Source: Schistosoma haematobium
Lineage: Eukaryota > Platyhelminthes > Trematoda > Strigeidida > Schistosomatidae
Length of the DNA: 64,000 bases
NCBI RefSeq assembly: GCF_000699445.3
Contig: NC_067196.1
Location: forward strand, 73,663,864-73,727,863
Direction: 5' to 3'
Positions 1 to 11,541 of this stretch are shown piece after piece; position 1 is the first letter of the stretch, and each line of letters starts with the position of its first letter. Under the pieces are notes generated by a model. The model was not told the origin of the DNA. It made no database searches and worked only from the letters and a program-made list of their open reading frames with translations. Made by a program: the position numbers and the translations under genes.

Positions 1-2599
1 CGTCCCATATAGTAAGGAAAGACGACCAGACGCTGCTAAATTTAGTAAGCTATCAGAAGAGTGTTTACCAACGACAAACTCGTTGGGTTTAAACTTCTGG
101 CTGGCCACGTCTTAGGGTCGTCACTGCCCCACTAGGGGGAGTGATCTGTAGCGGTAAATAAATCCCCAAAATAAATAGCACTAAGTTTTCGACATTGGAT
201 GCTGACCATATGTTTTAGTGGACTCATCTAGCTGAAGGCGCTCGGTCAGGCATCCGCACCAGATCACGTGTGGTAACGCCGTGCTCAACATCAACCGCAA
301 TCGCTAGCCAGATTAGATCAGAGAATTCCGATATATTGGTCATCGCCAAATATACTCTTCCGATCTCCTCGACTCTGTCTTTTGATTTCTCTTGGTGGGA
401 ACGAAATATATTAGAAGGTGTTACTGGTAGAAGCGTTGTCAAACACTGAATACCTGTGACATCAACAAGATCAACAGAAACTAAACCGAACATAGAAACC
501 AAAAAGCAGACCGTCTCACCATTAATATAATGTATATCAGAAATTACAAGGAGATTAGTGAAGATGTGTTACGCACAAACCAGAAAAACCACCGTTACTA
601 ATACCAGGCAAACCAAAGAACGAAATGAAGAAAGTAGTAAATCTGAACTTTGACAACCTAAGTTCCAGTATTTGGTCTGAACGTAGGATAAGTGAACTGC
701 GTTCTTTTCTACGGCATAGAAAGCGTTTTTGACTGATTCGTATCTAATTATGTCTAAACAAAAGTTCTTTGCTCACTATAGATGAGCTTAATTTAAAAAA
801 TAAACAGAATATTTCAAAAGTAGAAAAGATCTCAAACGGTATGGCCTGTATTGTACACTTTAGCACAAAATAATGTGATAAACAGCAAGCGGAATGCTTA
901 ATTTGCAGATGTTTTGTATATGAGAATCAATAAGAGCAGTCCCAACAAGGTGGGATTATAGTGGCATTGGGCCATAACTACACAATCCTCAAAGCTGAAC
1001 ACGAGACATTTGGGGAAATAGATATTCAACATTTAACGTGGAGAAAAACCTAACGATGAAGAAGGCGGGAACAATGAACTGAATTAATTGGATTTGATCT
1101 GATGGCATGGCTTGGCCTCGCAGGCATGGTCCCTGTTGAATGTTACCTTATACCTTGTGGAGATAGGTCTGACAAGCTTATTTTGTAAATAGTTTTTAAT
1201 ATTATTTGTATTTATTTTGTCAATTTCTCACTGCATGTACATTTGTCATTAAATGATTGTACCTGTTGTTTAAGTAAATGACCTTGAAGACTTTTTCCGT
1301 TGTGATACTAACATAGCGTGACACACTTTTGGTTGTTCGCAAATACACTATTACACACACACGCTCCTTGTTCTATTCACACGCGTTATCGAGCTAATCG
1401 CATTCTAAATCGAGTATTATCCACATTTTAGACTGCTGTGCCATTTCTATTACACCCTACGTCAAAGAAACTTACTGGAGTCATATTTACCTCATTGGAA
1501 TTATTACTCATTTATAATTGTGGATTTTTTGGGACCAAAACTCAACGGAATACGCAACAACTAGCCGATTTAAGTAACGTCCCTGAACTTTTAATTTGTG
1601 TTACTAATTTATAAATTGTTATTGTTACATTAACTTTTGGACGTAATAACTTTATCGCTAATTTTTGGTTATTATACTTTTTGGTCCACCACAATCTTTT
1701 ACTCATAATAAATACACTATTCTATCTCCAGCCTGAATGTGTTCTCCATCATATGTTGAGTCAGTGTAGACAATGATGTGACTTCCACGTAAGATCTCAT
1801 AGATGAAGCAGTTACATCATGACAAATATGCAATTTTAGGATTAAACCTACTGTTAAAGCAGTACTAATATCATGTAGGCCATAATTATACAGGATCATA
1901 TATTTATCTGCGATTATTCGAGCATCCGTTCTCAGAAGAAAGTTGAAGGTCAATAATCAGCAACTGAACCACGCCGTAACCTTGATTTTAGTCAAACACT
2001 ACCTTATTGTCGATGGTAAAACAACACACAACATTATAATTAGGTAATAAAGGTAAATCTTTAGACAAAATCAAAATATTAATGTCCAGATAGAAATCCA
2101 AAAAAATAAAACACGGTGATGATAGACCTGAGTAACAGTTGGAGTTTGAAACAGGGAAAAAACAACGAAATAACAATACTGTTCAGTAGAACACTATGGA
2201 AAACTTTTCGGTGTAATATTTCCGTAAATGAACATCATCTAAAAAATAAAACACCCCAAATGAGAAAAATTGCAAATAGGGCAGAGTGGATGCCTCTTTC
2301 ATCTTCACCTGCATAAACATCGTTTAGTCGCCCAAAGCCGAGATATATCTTCCCTATTATCAATGCATGTGGAAAACTGTAGACACACATCCGGCCGAGA
2401 ACGTTTTGAAATGTTCGATAAGGGGAATAGTGAAAATACCAGAGCAGCCCTAAGAGTTTGTGACCCAGGTCAATTAAAAATAAAAAAGCGCACCAAAATC
2501 GATCAGATCTATAAACCAGTTGAAAATGTCATGACAAAATATGGAACCAAGAGTCGGGTCAAAGGGTGGTAAGAACAAGTGTAGGGCCAGTGCATGTGA
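1..2599. other. 5' flank, no gene supported
   Basis: No convincing coding region. A G+C-richer stretch at about 90-500 with a 92-codon minus-strand frame looks like decayed repeat, but I cannot name its family. The rest is AT-rich with scattered stops; short frames at 1717-2572 have no recognisable motifs. Confidence 0.5.
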
Positions 2600-3760
2600 C
2601 TAAGGCCACTGTTCTACATTTCTTTATCAGCCTTCAGTCTAGTAAGTCACCGGTTCCTGATGTTGTTAGATTGATAACGACACCGACATAAATGCACTTA
2701 TCCTTGCTACTAGAATAACAGACCCAACCTCAAACCGTAGGTTGTTAAGACTCTCATGAAGTGAGCACCCAATCTATAAAATTTAACGTGGAAGTCACAC
2801 TATTGTATACACTGACTGGTCCTATCGTGAAATCAAACAATAGTCTGTTTCGAACTTTCGGGGATCATAATTGGCTGGGGATAGAGTAGCATATTTAATA
2901 TAAAAAGCAGGAGATTATATAAGAGTGACCGCAGCTGCACGGCCGAGTCATGACATATTGATTAGGTTTTCCTGAGTTAACCATCTCTGACTTTTTATAA
3001 GTGTTAGATGCTGAGTGCAGATCTCACTTATCGTACGTCTAGCTTCAATAAGCGTGTGGTTGAGAACCTACACCACTATATCTACGATTTCTATTATGCT
3101 ATGAGGCAATCATTTCAGAACAACTCGATATACTACTCAACACTTCCCTTTTCCGAGACTCAAATCCCTAGAAATTGAAAGGATGCTCTTGTTAGAGCTA
3201 TATTTAATGCGGGAAACGACAAACCGTGTCTCACTATCGAACCATCAATCTAAACAGCACAGTAGTTTGGGTACCAGAGAAAATAATTCGAGCTAACTTA
3301 CGCACATAGAATAATGAAATCTATCAGCTCATGAGTCGAGCAGGTTTCCGATCCATCATTCGTGCATAATTTATTTGTTGAAAGAGGGGGTTGAACAGCA
3401 GTCCATGGTAGCGGTTTGTCTGTCGATATGGTCTTCATAGGTTTCATCAAAGCACTTCATAAGGTATCTCACTTCGTGCTTATGCAGAAGTTCACACGCT
3501 TCAACACAGCAGCCTCTGAAGGATTTCGAGTGTTATGACTACTTCATCGAACATTAGAATGCTGAAGGGAAGGTATGCCTTGGGTTTTATGCTCCAATTA
3601 TATGAGAGCTAACTTAGATTACTGGGTTCAGGTAGCCAGTTCATACCTTCTTATTAAGTTATTGCTCTCGAGCGTGTTCAGCATGTGGAAACTAAGTTAT
3701 TAGTGAGTCATTTGAGACTTTGCCCTTGAAACGCCTGTACCTTTTCCTCTTTTCCTTTTT
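2600..3760 (+). mobile_element. Decayed CR1/SR1-like LINE reverse transcriptase
   Basis: Frameshifted plus-strand translation keeps CR1-clade reverse-transcriptase landmarks in order: SKSPVPDV near 2640, AGFRS near 3340, VDMVFIGFIKALHKVSHF at about 3423-3476 (CR1 consensus has the form VDVVFLDFSKAFDKVSH), RANLDYWVQVASSYL at about 3606-3650, and ALERVQHVETKL near 3665. Stops and frame changes are many, and the first aspartate of the LDF motif is lost. CR1-like LINEs (SR1) are known in schistosomes. Confidence 0.65.
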
Positions 3761-6700
3761 AGGAGTGAGGTAATCTCATGTTGGGTTCCTGTATATTAGA
3801 TATTAATTTGTTTGCTGAGGTGTCTTATCTTTTTGCTCTCTTCAGCACTAAATATCTTCGAGACAACAGCAAGAAGGTTCGAATATCGCGATCAAATAAA
3901 CTTAGGGTGGAACTTTGATTTGTTGTTGATTGCTAACGTAGATGATATGTGTTGAATGATTGGAGGTTCACTGGAGTTGAACGGGAATGGTATGACTAAC
4001 CAGCTGATATCGGAGTTACATCTCACGGTTAATACCTTACGTGTATTCTCCTTTCTTCGCATTCAGGTACTATAGGTACTTTGGTGACCATACAACCCAT
4101 ACAGCGTTATTGCACAAATATATTAGTATGAGTAGGTAAAAGGGACAAAATAAGACCACTGTTGTTCGGGTCAGTCCATAGCGTTCATTGCTCATTGACT
4201 TGACTGATGAATGGTTTGGTAAGGACCGTGTCATTTCTCTGACCCCGAGGTACTCCCGTATCAGTTTAGCGGGCGTTTGAATCGGTACCAAACGGATTAG
4301 AGGTAGCTGCGTGTCGGAGAAGCGTGTAGTAAAAAAACCCAGGGATGCTGGATTTGATGATGTGCTTAAAAGTAACTTACAGGGTGGGTCAGTGTCAATC
4401 AATTAACAATGACAATAATAAAAAACAATATAACTTTTCAAAGTCCTATCAAGTGTTGCAACGGATTGCGTCGACAAGTGATTGAGTTCATCAAATAAGC
4501 AACATTCAGTTTGCTGCATGGGTAATGACACTATAGTGGTGGTAGAGTAGTTTTAACGGAAAGGAAACGTTGAAAATCCCTCTGCAGTTTTCTTGTTGGA
4601 CAATACTGTCATTTATTTGTTTCTTCTCCCTGTCGTGTATGTTAACCTTTGTTCAGATCTCGTTCAACCACACCTTTTGTTCTTCAGTCGTCCTTGTCTG
4701 AGCTTTTATTGTGTTTTGTTACCTAATTTCCTATTGCATGTCGCCGGACTATTACAGTAAGGTCGTGTTTGACTAAGCTCAAGGTCACGGCGTGATTCAG
4801 TGTGTGACTGTTGCCCTTTTGACTGTCTGCTTGGGAGGATTGCTGAAATCCCTGCAGATAGATATTTAATTCCATCTTGTTGGGAACATTTTCATTGGTT
4901 CTGAGGTATCGAACCCTTTGGTATTACCTGTTTCTTTTATTGTTTAGCGCGCAACTATGCGTTAGAGAAACTTCCAACTGTATGGTACAAGCTGTATCGT
5001 CTGAGGTATTTTGTATTTTTGATATAATTTGTTCTATTTTCTAAATTAGAACCGTTCAAATTGAGCAGAGAGTTTGTGTTTTGGTATCTCAAAAACGCTT
5101 GGTAAGGTATACAGAAGAGCGTAGTCTGGCCTATTCGAATACATTTTGGATTGCCAGTCCTGCCTTCAAATCGAATACTGGCATTTCGGTCGTTACAGTA
5201 GCAGCGTGTTACCAATCAGTATCGATAGTCGTACTGTGATTGACCTAAAGTAGAGAGTCAATCAGTGTCACTGACAGGTTTCTGTTCGTAAGTGCTGAAA
5301 TCTAGTTAGACATGTATACTGCAGATTAACTTAAAGTACGGAAGTACAACCGTGGATAAACGAAACCATGATATCGTTGTATGAAGTTACAAACCACCTT
5401 GTAGTCAAAGTTTGGAAAACTTACGAATACTGTTACAGTCTGCAAGAGTCGTAGATCACAGACCGAGAGTGGCAGTGGCACAGGGAGGTTGTCTCTACAG
5501 GATGATACGCGGCCATTGCTTTGTATAAGTTCAATAACGGAACCAAAGAATATTGAGAAAAGCATAAGAATCCAACAGCGTCACTATGAACTCACGTTAA
5601 TGATATTGGTGCGAAACTGTCAGTAATAAGGTAGAGGGGACAATGTCTTTTTCAGTTTGCGGGAGTTTCTCTTGGTTGCGTAAACTGATGATTTGGGCAA
5701 ATGATTGTCTCCAGGTCACCAATTAAATTGATCAGGATGTAAGTTGTCAAGCATTTGAACGGCCGGTATATGTATTAGAATAATCTGTTAGATAACAGCC
5801 ACAAACTTCATATAATTAATAATTGTATGGGCCGGTTAGTCGGTGAAGTTTGTTTGAAAGTTATATCGATTGTATCAATAAAATTCCGCGATTGTTAGGT
5901 ATCAACAATAACATATGATAGTGCCGAATAATCGTTATGTATTAGGTTATATAATATTGATGAGTACATAGTGACCTACTTTTATGAAAAGATCGCGATT
6001 GGTATGATGCCAAAAATTACTATAATCAATTGTAACAGTGATTGTTTTACTGTACCTGTTTGTTTAACCGTTCTAAAACGATACATTCTTTCGTTAAATG
6101 TGACCTCGCACGCTTTCGTTTACGCTACGTAGTCCCGCTCGTACTATTTGGCACGATCTCAGTATTATTTAGATACCACGAGATCGCCAACTAATATATT
6201 CTATTACGACAGTCAATTACCTTTTGTTTTTTGGTCTACGAAGGGATCAAACCTAATAACTGGTACGTAATCTTCTTGTAGTGGTGATCGTGGTCAATCG
6301 CGACTCGACACCTACTACAAGCAGTAGCGCGTTGAAAACAATCAGTGTTGCCTCATATTTCTGAAACGATTTGCATCTTTGCATTTATCCACGTCATGCG
6401 GTTTAAAAGTTCAGAATTTCTTCAGATTTAATACTGTCTCGTGAAATGATGCTCTAGTTGAGCAAACCACAACACTAGGTCACTAAGATCAAATTCTAGG
6501 GGTCGGAATTTCGTAGTCACAATTGAGTTTTTTTTACTGTCGTCAAATTACAGTTATCCTCCAGCCTTTCGGTTTGGATTGAGTCTGACATGTGATGTAT
6601 GACCAATATATCATTACAAAAGGAAGGGGCGGAATAATGACAGCATCACGAATACTTTGCAACAACGAATGCCAATATGTATAAATATATACATACGAAG

Positions 6701-6790
6701 TTCTCTTTAACATGATCAGAGGGTTTGCTTTTGCGACTAAGCAGAAAAATAATATCAGAAGGGGTTTGTGGAGATTTTTTAGAAATTTTC
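3761..6790. other. Intergenic, no gene supported
   Basis: Frames at 4070-4402, 4955-5215 and 5326-5565 (minus) lack recognisable domains and codon structure. Probably old repeat debris; nothing further can be named. Confidence 0.45.
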
Positions 6791-7068
6791 ACAGATTGAA
6801 ATCATGAGTCAATTGAAGCTAGACCACCATTGAAAACTTGGAAGCACTGGACGGCCGTTTCGTCCTAGTACGGGACTCCTCAGCAGTGCACATCCACGAT
6901 CCCGCATCCCGCAACATTCGAATCCAGGACCTATCAGTCTCGCGCCAAGCGCTTAACCAACTAGACCACTGAGCCGGCATCCAACGGTGGCAATGTCTAT
7001 TATAATGTCCAATCCACGAAGTTTCGCTACCGTACACCATTGTCTTCAGTGAGCTGATATCTCACAAC
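6791..7068 (-). mobile_element. tRNA-headed SINE, near full length, with hammerhead-like motif
   Basis: On the minus strand the copy has a 5' leader, a tRNA-like head (box A around GGCTCAGTGGTCTAG, box B around GGATTCGAAT), then a hammerhead-like block (6844-6889) and a short tail ending near GATTTCAATC. The same modules recur at 13261, 34290, 40567 and 57057, which defines the family. Pol III box spacing suggests RNA polymerase III transcription (inference). It faces the truncated copy at 7079-7192. Confidence 0.8.
6844..6889 (-). ncRNA. Hammerhead ribozyme candidate in SINE, intact core
   Basis: Read on the minus strand: stem I strands GCACTG and CAGTGC are perfectly complementary; core CTGAGGA (only the tolerant position 7 differs from CTGATGA); stem II GTCC/GGAC with a 7-nt loop; GAAA; a very short stem III with GGCC loop; cleavage triplet GTC. 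This matches the known schistosome type I hammerhead layout. Activity is predicted, not shown. Confidence 0.72.
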
Positions 7069-7078
7069 AGACCTGGGC

Positions 7079-7192
7079 GCGGGATCGTGGATGCGCACTG
7101 CTGAGGAGTCCCATACTAGGACGAAACGGCCGTCCAGTACTTCCAGGTTTTCAATGGTGGTCAAGCTTCAACTGACTCGTGATTTCAATCTG
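7079..7192 (+). mobile_element. 5'-truncated SINE copy, inverted relative to 6791-7068
   Basis: Lacks the tRNA head and starts at the GCGGGATCGTGG module. The hammerhead-like block at 7095-7140 keeps CTGAGGA, GTCC/GGAC, GAAAC and GTC, but stem I has one C/A mismatch (CAGTAC instead of CAGTGC). Its sequence is the inverted partner of 6791-6905. Confidence 0.78.
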
Positions 7193-8741
7193 AGAAAAAT
7201 AATAAGCGAGACAGAAATTAAATAGAGCCCACCATTCTCGTGCCGTGAGTACCCCTCACGTACCTATAGAAGAAACCGGACTTGTAGTGGACAGGTCCTT
7301 ATTTTGAAATGTTGAAGGATGCAATGGAGCATAAAGTTATTTTTCTTAAAACACACAAAGCTTTTAACAATCAGTATAAAATAATAGTAAATATAATCCC
7401 AAAACAAAACAAGGAAGTAAATGAATACTTGAGCCTTGAGGTCAACTCTTAACCAGTCAACCCAAGTTGTTACAGTATCCAGTTAAGAACTAGATTGAGT
7501 TTGTTTGTGTGCGTGAAATACGATGTTTCATAGTGGCGACGTACAAGGCATATTTATGTGCCATCCTGACCACAACTTAGAGGGATTGATGGAATATATG
7601 ACTGATGTATGCAGAAGTAACTACCAAATGTTATTAAACATATTAACCACGAAACTCTCCTGGGTTACTTTCGTCTTTGCGTGCTGAATATGTTAAGCGG
7701 ATATTGGTTCGATACAATATAAATATAAGGGATTGTAGATCAGATACCAGGTATTATTGATTTAATTCTTGAATTAGCACAGCATTGTAGATCGAATTAG
7801 TATTGGTCCAAAGATGATTCAAGCCAGATACGTGCCATTGAATGAACGAGCAATCCAAGCGAAATATGTGATTTCATGGAATTCATAGTCCAAACACACC
7901 TTAAATTTCTGGCATTCATATTTTCTGTTTGACTCTACCTTCCAGTAGTCGATGACTGAAACACCCTGACTGAACAAGTGACATTAATATACACTGTCAG
8001 GGATTAGCCGAATCTTCACTGGAAATTAAGCTCCAAGGATTTATTCAGGTCGAATGACGGGCTGTAGTAACAACTGAGGACTGAATAAGACCAAGTGCGG
8101 TAATTTCAAGTGTCTGTGTTACATGAGTAAGATAATAGGTTTTAAGAAATTACAGGGATTTGTAGGTAATAGGTCACTCTTTATGTGTAAAAAGCGGTCG
8201 AAATTGTTGTGCTCAATACTCTTAATTGTAAATTCTGATAGACAGTGAAATAAACATATGACTGTACAGATGGTTTCATCGGGTAATATTCATATTTCGA
8301 CAAAAAACGCACTCGAATAACTGCAGTTGCATTATTCGTTTTTTGAATCGATTTTTAGTTGCAAAAGGTTCACTCATAATGTGAAACCATGGGAGGCTAT
8401 TGAAAATTTCAATAATTTTCATTCAAGTCGAATTAGTTTGTGTTTGTAATATTGAATCTAAAAGCACCAAGATAACGAATTAAAAAAATATTACATTGAC
8501 ATTAGTTATTGTTTTCGAGAGGGGCGCAACTGGCGGTGCGCTTCGGGAAACTTGGGTTGATGAATGATTTTTTTTTAGTTCTCTAGAGAATTTAAGGTTT
8601 GTTAAACGCTGATATTTCACTGCTATAAGTTTTGTAGAGGTTTAATTTCACCTAAAAAACGATGTCAACAAGGATTACTTGTATGTGCCGTGTTAGATAT
8701 CTTTCTTAACTGTATAAATCAGTTTTCGCTGGCTTGGAATT
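7193..8741. other. Intergenic, no gene supported
   Basis: AT-rich, no open frame with recognisable content; nothing identified. Confidence 0.5.
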
Positions 8742-9843
8742 TGAATGTACTTACTTACGCCTGTTACTCCCAATGGAGCATAAGCCGCCGACCAGCATTC
8801 TCCAACCCACTCTGTCCTGGGCCTTCTTTTCTAGTTCCATCCAATTCTTGTTCATTTTTCTCATGTCTATTTCCATCTCTCGGCGTAATGTGTTCTTTGG
8901 TCTTCCTCTTTTCCTTTGGCCTTGAGGATTCCATGTGAGGGCTTGCCTTGTGACGCAGTTGGGTGCTTTCCTCAATGTGTGTCCTATCCACTTCCAGCGC
9001 TTCTTCCTGATTTCTTCCTCCGCTGGGATCTGGTTTGTTCTCCCACAGTTGATTGTTGCTAATAGTGTCCGGCCAATGGATCTGAAGTATTTTGTGTAGA
9101 CAACTGTTAATAAACACTTGTATCTTCTGGATGATGGCTTTCGTAGTTCTCCAGGTTTCCGATCCATACAGTAGAACTGCCTTGACAATTGTATTGAAAA
9201 TCCTGACCTTGGTGTTGGTTGATAGTTGTTTTGAGTTCCAGATGTTCCTCAGTTGTAGATATGCTGCTCTTGCTTTGCCGATCCGCGTCTTCACATCTGT
9301 ATCGGATCCACCCTGTTCATCAATGATACTGCCAAGATATCTAAAGGTTTTTACATCTTCCAAATGTTCTCCGTCAATTGTGATTGGATTGGTGCATTCT
9401 GTGTTGTATCGGAGAATCCTGCTTTTCCCTTTGTGTATATTGAGACCTACTGCTGCTGAGGCTGCTGCCACTGTTCGTCTTCTCCTGCATTTGTTGTTGC
9501 GTTTGGGATAGAAGGGCCAGATCGTCTGCGAAGTCTAGATCATCCAACTGCATCTTAGATGTCCATTGTATCCCGTGCTTCCCTTCAGATGTTGACGTTT
9601 TTATGATCCAGTCGATCACCAGGAGAAAGAGAAAGGGTGAGAGTAAGCAACCTTGCCTAACACCGGTCTTCACTTCGAACGACTTTGTCAACTGTCCTCC
9701 ATGCACGATTTTGCAGTGTAATCCATCATATGAATTCTGTATTATATTGACTATCTTCTGAGGCACGCCGTAGTGTCGAAGAAGCTTCCTTAGTGTTGTT
9801 CTGTCCACGCTATCAAATGCCTTTTCGTAGTAAATGAATGTAC
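8742..9843 (-). mobile_element. SR2-like RTE LINE, 5'-truncated, with target-site duplication
   Basis: Minus-strand reverse transcriptase remnants: FDSVDRTTLRKLLRHYGVP, GVRQGCLLSPFLF, catalytic FADD at 9521-9532, then after a frameshift GLNIHKGKSRIL and YLGSIIDEQGGSDTDVK, and after another the C-terminal [20 protein letters not shown] and [11 protein letters not shown]. This order is typical of schistosome RTE (SR2) elements. The 3' end carries TTAC repeats, an RTE trait. TGAATGTAC at 8742-8750 and 9835-9843 is a likely target-site duplication. At least two frameshifts; not functional. Confidence 0.88.
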
Positions 9844-10169
9844 CTAATGGATATTTACACTGGTAACTTGCTGCTAGAGCTTTTTTATGAACATGTCTAT
9901 CTTATTAGCTAAAACATCAGTGCTGTAGAAAATCTTTGGTAGAGATCAGGTTGCTGCTTCAGAGTTCCTCGCGCTTCCTTAGACTAAGTGACTATGTAGA
10001 AATATCCTACTAATGGGTCATGATATACCTCGCTATATCGCGTTAGTATAACAATGAATTCTAAAAGCATCGAGTAAAATGTATTAAACTACCGACGTAG
10101 TTGATCTACGTATGCTTGCAACCCGGACTTATCACGAATATAAAGTTTTTAATGCTCTCGCAGTCCACA
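9844..10169. other. Short spacer between two RTE copies
   Basis: AT-rich sequence without recognisable features. Confidence 0.5.
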
Positions 10170-10568
10170 AACTCGAGAGCTTACTTACGCCTGTTACCCC
10201 TCGTGGGGGAGCATAGGCCTCCCACTAGCACTCCCCATCCAACCCTGTACTGGGAAATCCTTTCAAGCTGCTATCCATCCTTTTCATGTCTGCTTCCGAC
10301 TCCCGATGTAGTGTGTTCTTCGGCCTTCCGCTTTTCCGCTTCCCTTCAGGATTCCAAGTTAGGGCTTACTTCATGATGCAGTTTGATGATATCCTTAATG
10401 TGTATCCTATCCACTTCCATCTTCTTTTCCTAATTTCCTCTATAGCTGGAGCCCGGTTTGTTCTCTCCCACAATCAGCTGTTGCTAGTGGTTTCTGGCCA
10501 ACGGATATTCAGTATCTTGCGTAGACAACTGTTTATAAATACTTGTACCTTTTTGAAACTCGAAAGCT
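10170..10568 (-). mobile_element. Second SR2-like RTE 3' fragment with 12-bp target-site duplication
   Basis: About 375 bp of the same 3' region as 8751-9110: TTAC-repeat end, then the reverse complement of the C-terminal coding region. AACTCGAGAGCT (10170-10181) and AACTCGAAAGCT (10557-10568) flank it with one mismatch, a good target-site duplication. Strongly 5'-truncated and frameshifted. Confidence 0.85.
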
Positions 10569-11017
10569 GGTGTAATCTATTGATACTAAGGTATTTGTTA
10601 GAAAGATAGTATATATGTTCAGTTTGTTCAGGTGGTATTCTAATCTTGACTATTTCAGTGTTGGTAGTACTAACATTATTTGAGTTTGAATTCCAATTAG
10701 ACAATTTCGTGGCATGTGGACGTGACTTTGAAAGTTTCTAAATTAGTAACTTGGGCCTTTATCAGATATCGCTGGTAATGCTCAAAAATATTCATACAGG
10801 CAAAGCAGTAAGTCAAGGGTAGTTAAACACTCCGTATTTGGAAATGTGCAAGTAAAATGTAGACCCTAATATGACGTTATCTAGGTAGTCAAGTTTCAGT
10901 AAGAACGTGTTAATTTTCAACGACAAATGGCTGACTTATCTAAAATTTTCATCTCTGAAATGACAAACTGTCATTATTTGATATAAGGCTTTTTTTCAAC
11001 CACTTAAACATTCTATC

Positions 11018-11024
11018 TATAAAA
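11018..11024 (+). promoter_or_regulatory. TATA-like motif upstream of HECTD1
   Basis: TATAAAA about 150 nt before the HECTD1 ATG. In AT-rich DNA such a match is weak evidence; no initiator or transcript start can be confirmed. Confidence 0.2.
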
Positions 11025-11130
11025 CGTCGAGAAAACTTGTGTAAATTTCAAGTATTTGGTTCTTAGATTTTGCTTACGTTTCTGAATTCATAGGATATCT
11101 TTTGTCAAAATTGATAATTTTTACGTATTT

Positions 11131-11148
11131 TCTTTAATCTATACCTAG
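11131..11148 (+). promoter_or_regulatory. Candidate 3' splice acceptor in the HECTD1 5' UTR
   Basis: A pyrimidine-rich run ends in CCTAG 21 nt before the ATG at 11170. It could end a 5'-UTR intron or accept the schistosome spliced leader, which is added to a subset of schistosome mRNAs. Only the acceptor is seen; no donor is assigned. Confidence 0.35.
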
Positions 11149-11169
11149 GGTCACTTCTAAATCGACTCA

Positions 11170-11541
11170 ATGGAAGCTGACCCAGCAATAGTTCTGGAAT
11201 GGTTGGACTCCGTAAACGACGAACTTAGGGAGTTACAACTTACTGCATTGGAACAACTGTGCAATGAAGTTCTTTTCTCGGACAATGTTGATGTTTTCTT
11301 TGAGCGCTATCCACCTCGCCTCTTCATACCTGCCTTATGTAAAATATTTTTGGATGAATTAGCTCCAGACTCTGTTTTGGAGGCAAATGCTCGGGCCCTC
11401 ACTTACTATTTGGATGTTAGTTTGGACTGTGCCCCACGGATTGCACGGTCGCCAAATGTGTTGACAGCCATGACTTCTAGATTAGATGCAGTTGATATGA
11501 CATCTGCGAAGAGTAATGAGCTTGGGCAGCAGATTATTAAA
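11170..11541 (+). CDS. HECTD1: HECTD1 exon 1 (residues 1-124)
   Basis: First coding exon, ending in phase 0 at donor GTAAAT. The N-terminus has the family signature: LEW near residue 9, [12 protein letters not shown], then [15 protein letters not shown] and [13 protein letters not shown], followed by ALTYYLDVS. Human HECTD1 has nearly the same blocks in the same order. This begins the N-terminal helical (armadillo-like) region. The open frame reads on 33 nt into the intron before a stop. Confidence 0.95.

Larger units (their letters stand above)
10569..11169 (+). other. HECTD1 upstream region
   Basis: Immediate 5' flank and UTR of HECTD1. Apart from the TATA-like motif and the acceptor-like site nothing stands out. 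Confidence 0.45.

Noticed and set aside
4070..4402. 110-codon minus-strand frame
   Set aside because: No motif, signal peptide plus domain, or splice context that would support a gene; composition is compatible with chance.
6819..7040. 73-codon minus-strand frame
   Set aside because: Runs through the SINE head and hammerhead block; the same residues appear in unrelated SINE copies, so not a gene.
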